A stretch of DNA of 7,059 nt from DATEMK01 sp035275625 (GCA_035275625.1 DATEMK010000510.1:1-7059); one strand, 5' to 3'; shown: positions 1 to 6,948, numbered from the stretch's first letter. The notes: a model not told the origin generated them from the letters alone. Translations and numbers: made by a program.

Positions 1-788
1 TCGTAGAGATCGCAAAGGCGGTCCTGTATTTCCTGGTAATCTGCAGGAAGCTTTTCATGATTATTTTTAGCAGGCTTTCTTGTTTTTTTTGAAGTTCCGC
101 GCACGAGCTCTTCGACTTTTCTGACGGAAAGATTCCCGGTCATAATATCATTGAAAATTTTCAACTGCATGGCTATATCATCCACACTTATAATAGCGCG
201 CGCATGCCCCATCGTGATTTTTTCATCGCGGATGGCGGCCTGGACAATAGGAGGGAGCTTAAGCAGCCTTAAATAATTTGTAACCGTTGTCCTGTCCTTC
301 CCAACTTTCTTCGCAAGATCATCCTGCGAAAGATTGCACTCATCAATCAGGCGCTTGTAGCTGACGGCAATTTCAACTGAATTCAGATTGTCACGGTGAA
401 TGTTTTCAACAATTGCCATTTCCAGCATGGACTCGTCATTGGCTATACGCACATAAGCGGGTATGTAATCCAAGCCGGCAATTTTACTTGCGCGATACCT
501 GCGTTCGCCAGAAATGATCTGGAAATTATCATGTCCTGTTTTGCGCACTGTGATAGGTTGAATCACCCCGTGCTGCTTTATTGATTCAGCAAGCTCATTC
601 AATGATTCTTCATTAAAATAATCACGCGGCTGAAAAGGATTGGTTTCTATTTTTTCAATTAATATGCTCGCTATTGCACCGGCAAATGCGGGGCCGCCTG
701 TTATATCTGACCGGGTATTAAAATCCGTATCAGCATTATCAAGCAATGCGCTCAACCCTTTTCCCAATGCGTTTCTTTTAACGTTCAT
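1..788 (-). CDS. parB: Chromosome-partition protein ParB (C-terminus cut by window edge)
   Basis: ParB is the CTP-dependent DNA-clamp protein that loads at parS sites and works with ParA to segregate the replication origin. The frame starts at ATG 788 and stays open for 262 codons to position 1, so the stop and the C-terminal dimerisation domain lie outside. Visible landmarks in order: an N-terminal ALGKGLSALL segment (residues 7-16, typical of ParB), the NPFQPR box (50-55), the CTP-binding GERRYRA motif (94-100), ENIHRDNLN (128-136, usually ENIQR-x-DLN), a helix-turn-helix around 152-178 (LSQDDLAKKVGKDRTTVTNY), GHARAI (194-199) and SVRKVEELV (221-229). It follows parA on the same strand after 83 bp. 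No canonical parS sequence was found in the window. Identification is very secure. Only the length is unknown. Confidence 0.96.
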   Translation of the reverse strand, partial: MNVKRNALGKGLSALLDNADTDFNTRSDITGGPAFAGAIASILIEKIETNPFQPRDYFNEESLNELAESIKQHGVIQPITVRKTGHDNFQIISGERRYRASKIAGLDYIPAYVRIANDESMLEMAIVENIHRDNLNSVEIAVSYKRLIDECNLSQDDLAKKVGKDRTTVTNYLRLLKLPPIVQAAIRDEKITMGHARAIISVDDIAMQLKIFNDIMTGNLSVRKVEELVRGTSKKTRKPAKNNHEKLPADYQEIQDRLCDLY

Positions 789-819
789 CTTATTCGTTAA
801 TTGCTAAATCCTAAGTTTT

Positions 820-870
820 AAATTCCAAATTCCAAATCAAATCATAAATCGTAAATCGTAAATCGTAAAT
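820..870. repeat. AT-rich 7-bp phased repeat between parA and parB
   Basis: AAAT blocks begin at 820, 827, 834, 839, 846, 853, 860 and 867, giving spacings of 7, 7, 5, 7, 7, 7 and 7. The units are AAATTCC (twice, 820-833), AAATC (twice, 834-843) and TAAATCG (three copies plus TAAAT, 845-870). The array fills most of the 83-bp gap ahead of parB. No good hairpin or exact TAnnTTTG promoter box was found within it. Similar AAATTCC-type repeats are, from memory, common between genes in Bacteroidota. A function is not evident. Confidence 0.8.
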
Positions 871-871
871 T

Positions 872-1702
872 TCAATTCACTCTCAGTTTTTCAAATGTTG
901 CAGGCTTACTGTTTTTTTCTTCTTCTGCAACAGGCTTCATTTTATTTTTCAGTAAAATTTCCCTTGCAAGGTTAAGGTAATTCACAGCGCCTTTACTCAT
1001 AGCATCGTGCATGATGATCGTTTCGCCAAAGCTTGGAGCTTCGCCCAATTTTGTATTCCGCTGAATGATCGTATTAAATACTATTTGCTGAAAATGCGTT
1101 TTAACTTCTTCAACCACCTGGTTGGATAACCGTAATCTTGTATCATACATGGTCAATAAAATTCCTTCAATTTCAAGATCAGGATTTAAACGTGTCTGTA
1201 CAATTTTAATTGTGTTGAGCAGTTTTCCCAATCCTTCCAAAGCAAAGTATTCACACTGCACAGGGATGATCACAGAGTTTGCGGCTGTCAACGCATTTAC
1301 GGTAAGCAAGCCTAATGACGGGGAGCAGTCAATGATGATGAAATCATAATTATCTTTTAATTTTTCAAGCACCTGTTTCATTTTATACTCCCGGTTGGGA
1401 AGGTTGATCATTTCAAGCTCGGCTCCCACGAGGTCAATGTGAGACGGAAAAAGATATAAATTCGGAGTGCGGGTGGTAAGAATTATTTCCTTCGGACGCA
1501 CACCATTGATAATGCATTCATAAATGCTTGTCTTAATTGTTCGCGGGTCAAAACCAACACCAGATGTGGAATTCGCCTGCGGATCGGCATCTACAAGAAG
1601 TGTTTTGTATTCGAGCACTGCAAGGCTGGCAGCGAGATTGATGGCCGTGGTTGTTTTGCCCACTCCGCCTTTTTGATTGGCTATCGAAATTATTTTTGAC
1701 AT
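872..1702 (-). CDS. parA: Chromosome-partition ATPase ParA (Soj family)
   Basis: ParA is the nucleoid-bound P-loop ATPase that moves ParB-parS complexes during chromosome segregation. From the start at 1702 the protein has 276 residues. It shows the deviant Walker A motif KGGVGKTT (11-18, signature Lys11 and catalytic Lys16), the switch I region LLVDADPQAN (35-44), Walker B FIIIDCSPSLG (121-131, Asp125), the LLTMYDTRLRLSNQV segment (182-196) and RNTKLGEAPSFGETI (215-229). The C-terminus has an extra charged tail of about 20 residues, slightly longer than usual for Soj. An upstream in-frame ATG at 1768 would add 22 residues and overlap the preceding lipoprotein gene by 19 bp. I prefer 1702 because family members normally begin a few residues before the IANQKGGVGKTT stretch. 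parB follows on the same strand, and no promoter box was seen directly upstream, which suggests co-transcription. Confidence 0.95.
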   Translation of the reverse strand: MSKIISIANQKGGVGKTTTAINLAASLAVLEYKTLLVDADPQANSTSGVGFDPRTIKTSIYECIINGVRPKEIILTTRTPNLYLFPSHIDLVGAELEMINLPNREYKMKQVLEKLKDNYDFIIIDCSPSLGLLTVNALTAANSVIIPVQCEYFALEGLGKLLNTIKIVQTRLNPDLEIEGILLTMYDTRLRLSNQVVEEVKTHFQQIVFNTIIQRNTKLGEAPSFGETIIMHDAMSKGAVNYLNLAREILLKNKMKPVAEEEKNSKPATFEKLRVN

Positions 1703-1749
1703 GCTGCCCGGTTGTGTTTTAATGGTTTTATGATTTGGTATGGTATTAT

Positions 1750-2292
1750 TTAATTCGCTTTCGTCCATGTTACTGTATCACGGGTGGTAAATTGCACCAT
1801 TCCTGCTAGTTTGCTGTAATAAAAAGACTTGATATTATTAGTTCCTGTAATGTCAGCAGAAGTTGCTGAATATAAATCTGTGTAAATATGACCGCCTATA
1901 GTGTCTGTAAAAGCAACGGCTGAAGAAAGAAAAAGCTTGCCGTAAAAATGAGGCCATGCAATTGAAATAATATTTCCTTCTTCTTTTTTTACAATGTACA
2001 ATAAACCGGCTGAACCAAGTACAGTATCATTAACCAGTTTAATTGAAATTCCGGATTCCTCATAATAGTTACTGCCTGATACTGTGTATGATCTTGTTTT
2101 ACGATAAGCATCGTAGGTCATTAAGTTTCCCGCAGGATTTCTGAATTTTAACTGGTCACCCTCTTTATAGATAATCCAGGCAAGGTCTTCAGGTGCGAGC
2201 TGGTAATACTTGGCTTTTTTGCACGCTCCGAATACGAAAAGCAGTGTGCATGAAACGATCAATAATTTTAAGGAGGCCGGGTAAGTTTTCAT
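1750..2292 (-). CDS. Small lipoprotein of unknown function in the par operon
   Basis: The product is 180 residues long. A basic N-terminus and hydrophobic stretch (residues 8-22) lead to FGAC, with Cys24 as the likely lipidated residue after signal peptidase II cleavage. Lys-Lys follows the Cys, as is common in Bacteroidota lipoproteins. The remainder (25-180) looks like a compact beta-rich domain with alternating hydrophobic and polar residues, many Tyr, and a WIIYKEGDQLKFRNPAG segment (39-55) that resembles the opening strand pair of small Bacteroidota lipoproteins. I do not recognise a named family or catalytic motif. It starts 15 bp after the hydrolase stop. Its own stop lies 47 bp before the preferred parA start, or overlaps the longer parA start by 19 bp, so it is probably co-transcribed. 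It likely sits in the inner or outer membrane facing the periplasm. Its role is unknown. Confidence 0.85.
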   Translation of the reverse strand: MKTYPASLKLLIVSCTLLFVFGACKKAKYYQLAPEDLAWIIYKEGDQLKFRNPAGNLMTYDAYRKTRSYTVSGSNYYEESGISIKLVNDTVLGSAGLLYIVKKEEGNIISIAWPHFYGKLFLSSAVAFTDTIGGHIYTDLYSATSADITGTNNIKSFYYSKLAGMVQFTTRDTVTWTKAN

Positions 2293-2307
2293 GTGAGTTG
2301 ATAATTT

Positions 2308-2988
2308 TTATAATTCAATACTTTTTCCAATTTCAAGGAGGTGAAGTTCTTTACCTGCATTCATAAATTTTTCAACGGCTTCGCGGTGATCAATCTTAAT
2401 CATCGGGAAAGTATCGTAATGCAACCCGATAATCTTTTCGCAATTGATAAAATCAGCAGCGAGGATGGCATTGTCAATTCCCATTGTAAAATTTCCGCCC
2501 ACAGGCATGAGTGCAAAGTTAATGGATTTATAATCTCCTACCAGTTTCATGTCATAAGTAAGTGCCGTGTCGCCTGTGTAATAAAAATTGCCTTCACCGG
2601 TTTCGATCAGAAATCCCATCGGGTTGCCACCATACGTGCCATCAGGCAGCGAGCTTGAATGAATGGCATTCACGCATTTTACTTTGCCGAAATCAAAAAA
2701 CCAATGTCCGCCTGTATTCATGGGATGCACGTTGTCAATTCCCTGTTTTTCGAGCCAGGCAATGATTTCAAAATTGGAAATCACTTTGGCTTTTGTTCTT
2801 TTTGCAATCGTCACAGCATCGGCAATATGGTCTTCATGGCCGTGAGAAATAAGAATAAAATCGGCCGCAATTTTTGTAACCTCAATTTTTTTTGCCAGCG
2901 GATTACCCGTGATAAAAGGATCAAAAAGGAGTGTTTTACCTCCTGTTTCCACAGTGAAGCATGAATGACCGTAATAAGTAACCAGCAT
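2308..2988 (-). CDS. UPF0173-type metal-dependent hydrolase (metallo-beta-lactamase fold)
   Basis: This is a cytoplasmic metallo-beta-lactamase-fold protein of the UPF0173/UlaG-like group, whose natural substrate is generally unknown. From ATG 2988 it has 226 residues, matching the usual family length. Visible metal-site residues are the HxHxDH motif SHGHEDH (His49, His51, Asp53, His54), His110 (AIHSSS), Asp140 (YYTGDT) and His190 (GLHYDTFP). An N-terminal YYGHSCF (5-11, His8) is also typical, and no signal peptide is present. The frame is open upstream to an ATG at 3108, which would add 40 residues rich in Phe, Tyr, Cys and Lys. That extension is unlike the family, and a promoter-like box at 3029-3036 lies inside it, so 2988 is preferred. 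The A-rich stretch just before 2988 fits Bacteroidota translation starts. It is the first gene of the probable hydrolase-lipoprotein-parA-parB operon. Confidence 0.9.
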   Translation of the reverse strand: MLVTYYGHSCFTVETGGKTLLFDPFITGNPLAKKIEVTKIAADFILISHGHEDHIADAVTIAKRTKAKVISNFEIIAWLEKQGIDNVHPMNTGGHWFFDFGKVKCVNAIHSSSLPDGTYGGNPMGFLIETGEGNFYYTGDTALTYDMKLVGDYKSINFALMPVGGNFTMGIDNAILAADFINCEKIIGLHYDTFPMIKIDHREAVEKFMNAGKELHLLEIGKSIEL

Positions 2989-3028
2989 TTTTAAAAGAAT
3001 CTTTTTTTGTTCCGGTTTTTGGTGTTGC

Positions 3029-3036
3029 CAAAGATA
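3029..3036 (-). promoter_or_regulatory. Putative -7 promoter box for the hydrolase-par operon
   Basis: On the minus strand this reads TATCTTTG, an exact match to the Bacteroidota -7 consensus TAnnTTTG. It would place transcription start near 3022, about 33 bases before the ATG at 2988. The expected upstream TTTG is only approximated: TTTT at 3054-3057, 17 bases away. The box is assigned by pattern only. Confidence 0.45.
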
Positions 3037-3230
3037 AGTGTACAACAATTTATAAAAGTACGTTTCCAAACAAAAACAGTCCGGAGGATGAAATCTTTTT
3101 TTGAACAAAAAATTGTTAATTGTTGATAAGTATTAAAAACTCATTTCACAGCTTATTTTCCTCCATCTTTTCCTTAAAACATTTTTTTATTCAATCCTGC
3201 AAACTTTTTTTTAAACTCTGCGTAAGCAAA

Positions 3231-3238
3231 TATGTTTT
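3231..3238 (+). promoter_or_regulatory. Weak -7-like box ahead of the T9SS exoprotein gene
   Basis: TATGTTTT matches seven of eight positions of TAnnTTTG. It has a T-run around 3204-3212 where the upstream element would fall, but no TTG. It would give a very short leader of roughly 12 bases before ATG 3258. The assignment is tentative. The 2989-3257 interval otherwise contains only AT-rich sequence and a tandem AATTGTT (3111-3124). Confidence 0.25.
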
Positions 3239-3257
3239 TAACCAAATAAAATTTCTT

Positions 3258-5534
3258 ATGCATAACAAATTCTTAAAATCAATTTTTACATTATTGCTGT
3301 TTTCAGCAAGCGGAGCCAGCGCACAATTTTCTATTGATACTGTTGCCACAGCCCAGCGAATGGCTGATACACTGGCAAGCTCAGGTGTAACAATAAGCAA
3401 CGTGACTTTCACAGGCAGCCAGGGCGCGCGCGGAATATTTCATGACTTATCGGCAACCCTGGGAATTTCTGATGGAATAATTCTGTCGAGCGGCAGCCTT
3501 AATAACTTTAATGCTCCTTCCTCCAATTTGCTGAACGGAAATATGCAGACTGCCGGCCATCCTAATCTCACCAACCTGGCAGGAGCAACATCTTATGATG
3601 CAGCTGTTCTTGAATTTGATCTTGTGGCGATTTCAGACAGCATTTACCTGCGATTTGCTTTTGCGTCAGAGGAATACAGCGATTTTGTAAACGCTGCGTA
3701 CAATGACGTGATGGCCGTATTTATAAGCGGCCCCGGAATCAGCGGAACAAAAAACATGGCATTGGTTCCTGCTTCCAACCTGCCGGTAAAAATAAATAAC
3801 ATAAATAACGGGCAGGCGCCTGTCGGCACTCCTCCTTCCGGCCCGTGCGTAAATTGCAGTTATTATCTTGACAATACCGGCAGCTCCTCTTTTGCTTATG
3901 ACGGATATACAACTGTGATTGCGGCAAAAAAGAACGTGCAGCCCTGCGGAACTTATCATATTAAAATTGCAATTGGCGATGTGGGCGACCGTTTTTATGA
4001 TTCTGCAATTTTTCTTGAAGCAAAAAGCCTTCATTCCAGCGATTCGCTTAATATCACAGCCGTTGGATACCCGGGACAAAACTATATTAATATTTGCCCC
4101 GACAACGGAATAGTGCTTACCGCTCCGGAAAGTGATAATTATTTATGGAACACAGGCAGCACCACCCAAAGTATATTCGTAAACTCCGCTAATATTGTTG
4201 CAGGTGGAAATTATTCGGTAACCATTTCCAATACCGCACAAACATGCTTTGTGTATTCCAACCCGATTCACGTGGAAGTGGATTCTTCCTTTTCAAACCT
4301 TGTGGTTTCAAATGATACCATGATTTGCGGAGGGGGCTCCGTGCAGCTTTCCATAAACGGCTGTAACGGTTGTACCTATACCTGGAAAGAAGACACCGTC
4401 ATTGTTTCTTCGCAATCAAACCCGGTGTTTACTCCCGCAGTTACCACTCAATATGATTACACCGCATCAAGCCCTTCAGGATGTGTTTACACAAATTCTA
4501 TTTTGGTTACTGTTTCCAGCAATTGTCCTTTTGTATGGCCGGGTGATGCCGATAATGACCTTGCTGCAAACAATTATGATATTTTGCCGCTTGGATATTA
4601 TTATGGTATGAATGTCACAGCCCGAAGCAGCGTTAGTAATTCATGGACAGCCCAGGATGCTCTCAACTCAGGTATTATGCAATACAACTCTGCAGACCTG
4701 AAACATGCTGATTGTAATGGTGACGGAACTATTAATGAAAATGATACAGCGGCAATTAAACAAAATTTTAACCTCGTGCATCCGGCAAGACTTTCCTCTG
4801 GCAATAAATTGTCTTCCGTAAACCCTGATTTATATTTTACAACTGCATCCTCCGCTTACGGGCCGGGTGACTGGATTGATGCCGAAGTATGGATTGGAAC
4901 TTCTGCAAATTCAGTAACCGATTTTTATGGAATCGCTTATGATATCAGTTATGACAACAGCCTGATACAGGCTGGAACACGCACGTTCAACAATACATCC
5001 GGCTGGTTAGGCAACCCGGGTGTGAATGCCATCACATTTAATCGTCTTGCTAACGGCATGGTGAATGGTGCATTCTGCAGAAAAGATTTCACCGGCATAA
5101 ACGGTTACGGCAAAATTGGTATCCTGCATTTCAGGGTGAATGTTTTAATAACCACACCGCAATATCTTGTTTTGAACTTTAACAATTACCAGGCAATTGA
5201 TGCTAATGGAAATTACGTTACACTGAATGCAATGTCAGACACTATTTATATTGATCCGTTGCTGGGAGTAAATGAATTGTCTTCAGATAATAACTTTAAA
5301 ATTTATCCGAATCCGAACAAAGGTGAGTTTAGTGTAAAAACAGATTTTAAACCCGGTACCAATTCTTTATTAAAAATTAAAAACATGTTTGGAGAAGAAG
5401 TGTATAAGCAAAATCTTGAAAAGCCGGAACAAATAATAAGCCTGTCACGCATTGACATTCCTGCAGGAGTGTATTATATTGAAATAAAAAATGCAGAGAA
5501 AATCATGACCGCGCGGCTTATTTTAGAAAAATAG
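3258..5534 (+). CDS. Secreted multidomain T9SS protein: choice-of-anchor L, Ig-like, dockerin-like and cohesin-like modules
   Basis: The product has 758 residues and is predicted to cross the inner membrane by Sec and the outer membrane by type IX secretion. Residues 1-22 form a signal peptide (Lys-rich start, hydrophobic core, SASGASA before Gln23). Residues 25-257 match the choice-of-anchor L domain: FAFASEEYSDFV (133-144), GPCVNCSYYLDNTG (195-208), PCGTYHIKIAIGDVGD (229-244). Two Ig/PKD-like beta modules follow (about 268-342 and 343-422, Cys-containing). A dockerin-like segment has two 12-residue calcium loops, Asp430-Asp441 and Asp485-Asp496. A cohesin-like module spans about 520-668 (PGDWIDAEVWIG, FYGIAYDISYD). 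The type A sorting domain is about 672-758 (FKIYPNPNKGEF at 680-691, PAGVYYIEI near 735-743). The frame is open back to ATG 3120, but that start would bury the signal peptide behind 46 residues. The binding target is unknown. An adhesive or matrix role is inferred. Confidence 0.9.
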   Translation: MHNKFLKSIFTLLLFSASGASAQFSIDTVATAQRMADTLASSGVTISNVTFTGSQGARGIFHDLSATLGISDGIILSSGSLNNFNAPSSNLLNGNMQTAGHPNLTNLAGATSYDAAVLEFDLVAISDSIYLRFAFASEEYSDFVNAAYNDVMAVFISGPGISGTKNMALVPASNLPVKINNINNGQAPVGTPPSGPCVNCSYYLDNTGSSSFAYDGYTTVIAAKKNVQPCGTYHIKIAIGDVGDRFYDSAIFLEAKSLHSSDSLNITAVGYPGQNYINICPDNGIVLTAPESDNYLWNTGSTTQSIFVNSANIVAGGNYSVTISNTAQTCFVYSNPIHVEVDSSFSNLVVSNDTMICGGGSVQLSINGCNGCTYTWKEDTVIVSSQSNPVFTPAVTTQYDYTASSPSGCVYTNSILVTVSSNCPFVWPGDADNDLAANNYDILPLGYYYGMNVTARSSVSNSWTAQDALNSGIMQYNSADLKHADCNGDGTINENDTAAIKQNFNLVHPARLSSGNKLSSVNPDLYFTTASSAYGPGDWIDAEVWIGTSANSVTDFYGIAYDISYDNSLIQAGTRTFNNTSGWLGNPGVNAITFNRLANGMVNGAFCRKDFTGINGYGKIGILHFRVNVLITTPQYLVLNFNNYQAIDANGNYVTLNAMSDTIYIDPLLGVNELSSDNNFKIYPNPNKGEFSVKTDFKPGTNSLLKIKNMFGEEVYKQNLEKPEQIISLSRIDIPAGVYYIEIKNAEKIMTARLILEK
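4545..4745 (+). other. Dockerin-like pair of EF-hand calcium loops in the T9SS protein
   Basis: Loop 1 (4545-4580, residues 430-441) has Asp, Asp, Asp, Ala, Asn and Asp at positions 1, 3, 5, 7, 9 and 12. Loop 2 (4710-4745, residues 485-496) has Asp, Asn, Asp, Thr, Asn and Asp, an almost ideal EF-hand loop followed by TAAIKQNF. The loops start 55 residues apart, wider than in a classical dockerin, because of an aromatic-rich insert (LPLGYYYGM and following). From memory, the WPGDA ... KHADCNGDG layout recurs in Bacteroidota T9SS proteins. Confidence 0.75.
5271..5531 (+). other. T9SS type A C-terminal sorting domain
   Basis: Residues 672-758 of the exoprotein carry the hallmark IYPNPNKGEF near the domain start, a central IKNMFGEEVYKQNL strand pair, an IPAGVYYIEIKN block and a Lys-ending tail (ARLILEK). 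This is the usual T9SS (Por secretion tail) domain, which is normally cleaved after outer-membrane passage, with the protein then released or attached to the cell surface. Confidence 0.9.
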
Positions 5535-5556
5535 CTGTTCCTGTTTTAAATTTCCT

Positions 5557-5591
5557 AAAAGTCTTTGAAGTTTACTTCAAAGACTTTTTTG
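5557..5591 (+). terminator. Intrinsic terminator after the T9SS exoprotein gene
   Basis: A perfect 14-bp stem pairs 5557-5570 with 5575-5588 around a 4-base loop (TTTA). The core is GTCTTTGAAG/CTTCAAAGAC, flanked by A's on the left and a T-run (5585-5590) on the right. It lies 23 bp after the stop codon at 5534. Confidence 0.9.
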
Positions 5592-5617
5592 TTTTACATA
5601 AAAATCAAGTAGGTTTG
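5588..5617 (+). promoter_or_regulatory. Putative Bacteroidota promoter for the amidohydrolase gene
   Basis: TTTG at 5588-5591, an 18-base spacer, then TAGGTTTG at 5610-5617 fit the TTTG/TAnnTTTG arrangement of Bacteroidota sigma-A promoters. Transcription would start near 5622-5625, with a leader of about 35 bases to ATG 5659. The upstream element coincides with the end of the preceding terminator's T-run. A one-mismatch box, TACTTTCG (5626-5633), is an alternative. Confidence 0.5.
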
Positions 5618-5658
5618 TCCCCCGTTACTTTCGTAAAAACGATTAAAAACCTGTCAGC

Positions 5659-6948
5659 ATGAATTATCTCAAAAAGAAATTTTTTATTCCTTTCATTACC
5701 TGTTTGTTCTTTTCATTCAATCTGTACTCTCAGAAAACATATATCTGGTGCGGCAGTTTGCTTGACATTGTTAATGAAAAAATGCTGAGTGAAATGACCA
5801 TCATTGTTGAGAATAATAAAATTTTTTTTATAGAAAAAGGATATTCCAATGCAGGAATTAATGATAAGGTCATTGATCTGAAAAATAAAACTGTATTACC
5901 GGGATTGATTGATATGCATGTTCACCTGGATCACCAGCAAAGCAAAACTTCACACATTGATGAATTCACAACTAACATTGCTGACATCGCTTACCGTTCT
6001 GTTACCTATTCAGAAAAGACTTTGCTGGCGGGATTCACAACGGTGCGCGACCTGGGAGGAGAAACAAATATTTCTCTGCGCGAAGCAATTAAAAAAGGAA
6101 CCATAAAAGGTCCGCGGATTTTTACTGCCGGTATTCCTATAGGTGCAACAGGTGGCCACAGTGATCCTTCCATCGGTTACAGGGACGATCTGATGGGTGA
6201 TCCGGGTATTACAAGAGGAGTTGCAAACGGAGCTGATGAATGCCGCAAAGCAGTGAGGCAGCAGTATAAAAGAGGAGCTGACCTTATTAAAGTGATGGCA
6301 ACCGGTGGCGTGTTAAGCCTTGAAAAAAACGGTTCAGGCCCGCAATATTCGGAGGAGGAATTAAAAGCGATTGTTGAAACCGCCAAAGACCTTGGATTAA
6401 AAGTCGCTGCTCACGCACATGGTGCAGAAGGAATTAAGCGCGCAGCAAAAGCAGGTGTTTCATCCATTGAGCACGGTTCTTTTATGGATGATGAATGTAT
6501 AGACCTGATGAAAAAATTTGGAACGTATTATATTCCCACGCTGCTTGCCGGGAATTCAGTGACTGACTCAGCTATGGTGACGGGTTATTTTCCTGAACCC
6601 ATAAGAACTAAAGCAATGGGAATAGCTCCCGCAATGAAAATTACTTTTTCAAAAGCATACAAAGCAGGAGTTAAAATTGCTTTCGGAACGGATGCCGGTG
6701 TTTTTCCTCATGGCCGCAATGCAAAAGAATTGCAGCTGATGGTGGAATATGGAATGCCGGCAATGACAGCTATCAAATGTGCAACGCTTACTGCAGCAGA
6801 ATTGCTCGATGAGAAAGATAAGTTGGGCTCTGTTGAAACAGGAAAATTTGCAGACATCATTGCTGTTGATGGAAATCCTTTGAATGATATAAAAATTTTG
6901 CAGGATGTGAAATTTGTGATGAAAGACGGAGTGGTGTTTAAGAATTGA
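5659..6948 (+). CDS. Exported metal-dependent amidohydrolase (Xaa-Pro dipeptidase/imidodipeptidase-like)
   Basis: This 429-residue enzyme belongs to the amidohydrolase superfamily group that includes Xaa-Pro dipeptidases and related imidodipeptidases. An N-terminal signal peptide (residues 1-24/25: Lys-rich start, hydrophobic FFIPFITCLFFSFNLYS, then Gln25) suggests a periplasmic or exported location. The small beta domain is formed by residues 26-80 together with the C-terminal stretch (about 395-429, GKFADIIAVDGNPL). The TIM-barrel core carries the binuclear metal ligands expected for the family: HVH (His87, His89) after LPGLID, Lys211 in LIKVMATGG (probably carboxylated), His in AHAHG (His252 or His254), His272 in IEHG, and Asp345 in FGTDAG. 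All key residues are present, so activity is plausible. The likely reaction is hydrolysis of short peptides or N-acyl/cyclic amides, but the substrate cannot be read from sequence. It appears to be transcribed alone, between two terminators. The start is supported by the signal peptide beginning at ATG 5659. Confidence 0.9.
   Translation: MNYLKKKFFIPFITCLFFSFNLYSQKTYIWCGSLLDIVNEKMLSEMTIIVENNKIFFIEKGYSNAGINDKVIDLKNKTVLPGLIDMHVHLDHQQSKTSHIDEFTTNIADIAYRSVTYSEKTLLAGFTTVRDLGGETNISLREAIKKGTIKGPRIFTAGIPIGATGGHSDPSIGYRDDLMGDPGITRGVANGADECRKAVRQQYKRGADLIKVMATGGVLSLEKNGSGPQYSEEELKAIVETAKDLGLKVAAHAHGAEGIKRAAKAGVSSIEHGSFMDDECIDLMKKFGTYYIPTLLAGNSVTDSAMVTGYFPEPIRTKAMGIAPAMKITFSKAYKAGVKIAFGTDAGVFPHGRNAKELQLMVEYGMPAMTAIKCATLTAAELLDEKDKLGSVETGKFADIIAVDGNPLNDIKILQDVKFVMKDGVVFKN

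Noticed and set aside
396..584. 62-codon plus-strand open frame opposite parB
   Set aside because: The minus strand here encodes the conserved ParB nucleotide-binding core, so this is a shadow frame with no features of its own.
2341..2964. Several plus-strand open frames opposite the hydrolase gene
   Set aside because: All are shadows of the conserved metallo-beta-lactamase-fold gene. Their translations show no coherent domain.
3088..3126. 12-codon plus-strand frame preceded by GGAGG, as a possible leader peptide
   Set aside because: The GGAGG abuts the ATG with no spacing, Bacteroidota seldom rely on such sites, and no attenuator hairpin follows.
3120..3257. Upstream start for the exoprotein at ATG 3120
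   Set aside because: It would place 46 residues before a clear Sec signal peptide beginning at Met 3258, so the shorter form is far more likely.
3666..4079. 137-codon minus-strand open frame opposite the T9SS gene
   Set aside because: It lies wholly inside a well-supported gene on the other strand, is Cys/Arg/Ile-rich without recognisable motifs, and has no promoter or neighbour context.
4264..4279. parS-like palindrome around a CACGTG core
   Set aside because: It matches the canonical 16-base parS at only about 11 positions, lacks symmetric outer arms, and lies inside the exoprotein coding sequence. It is probably chance.
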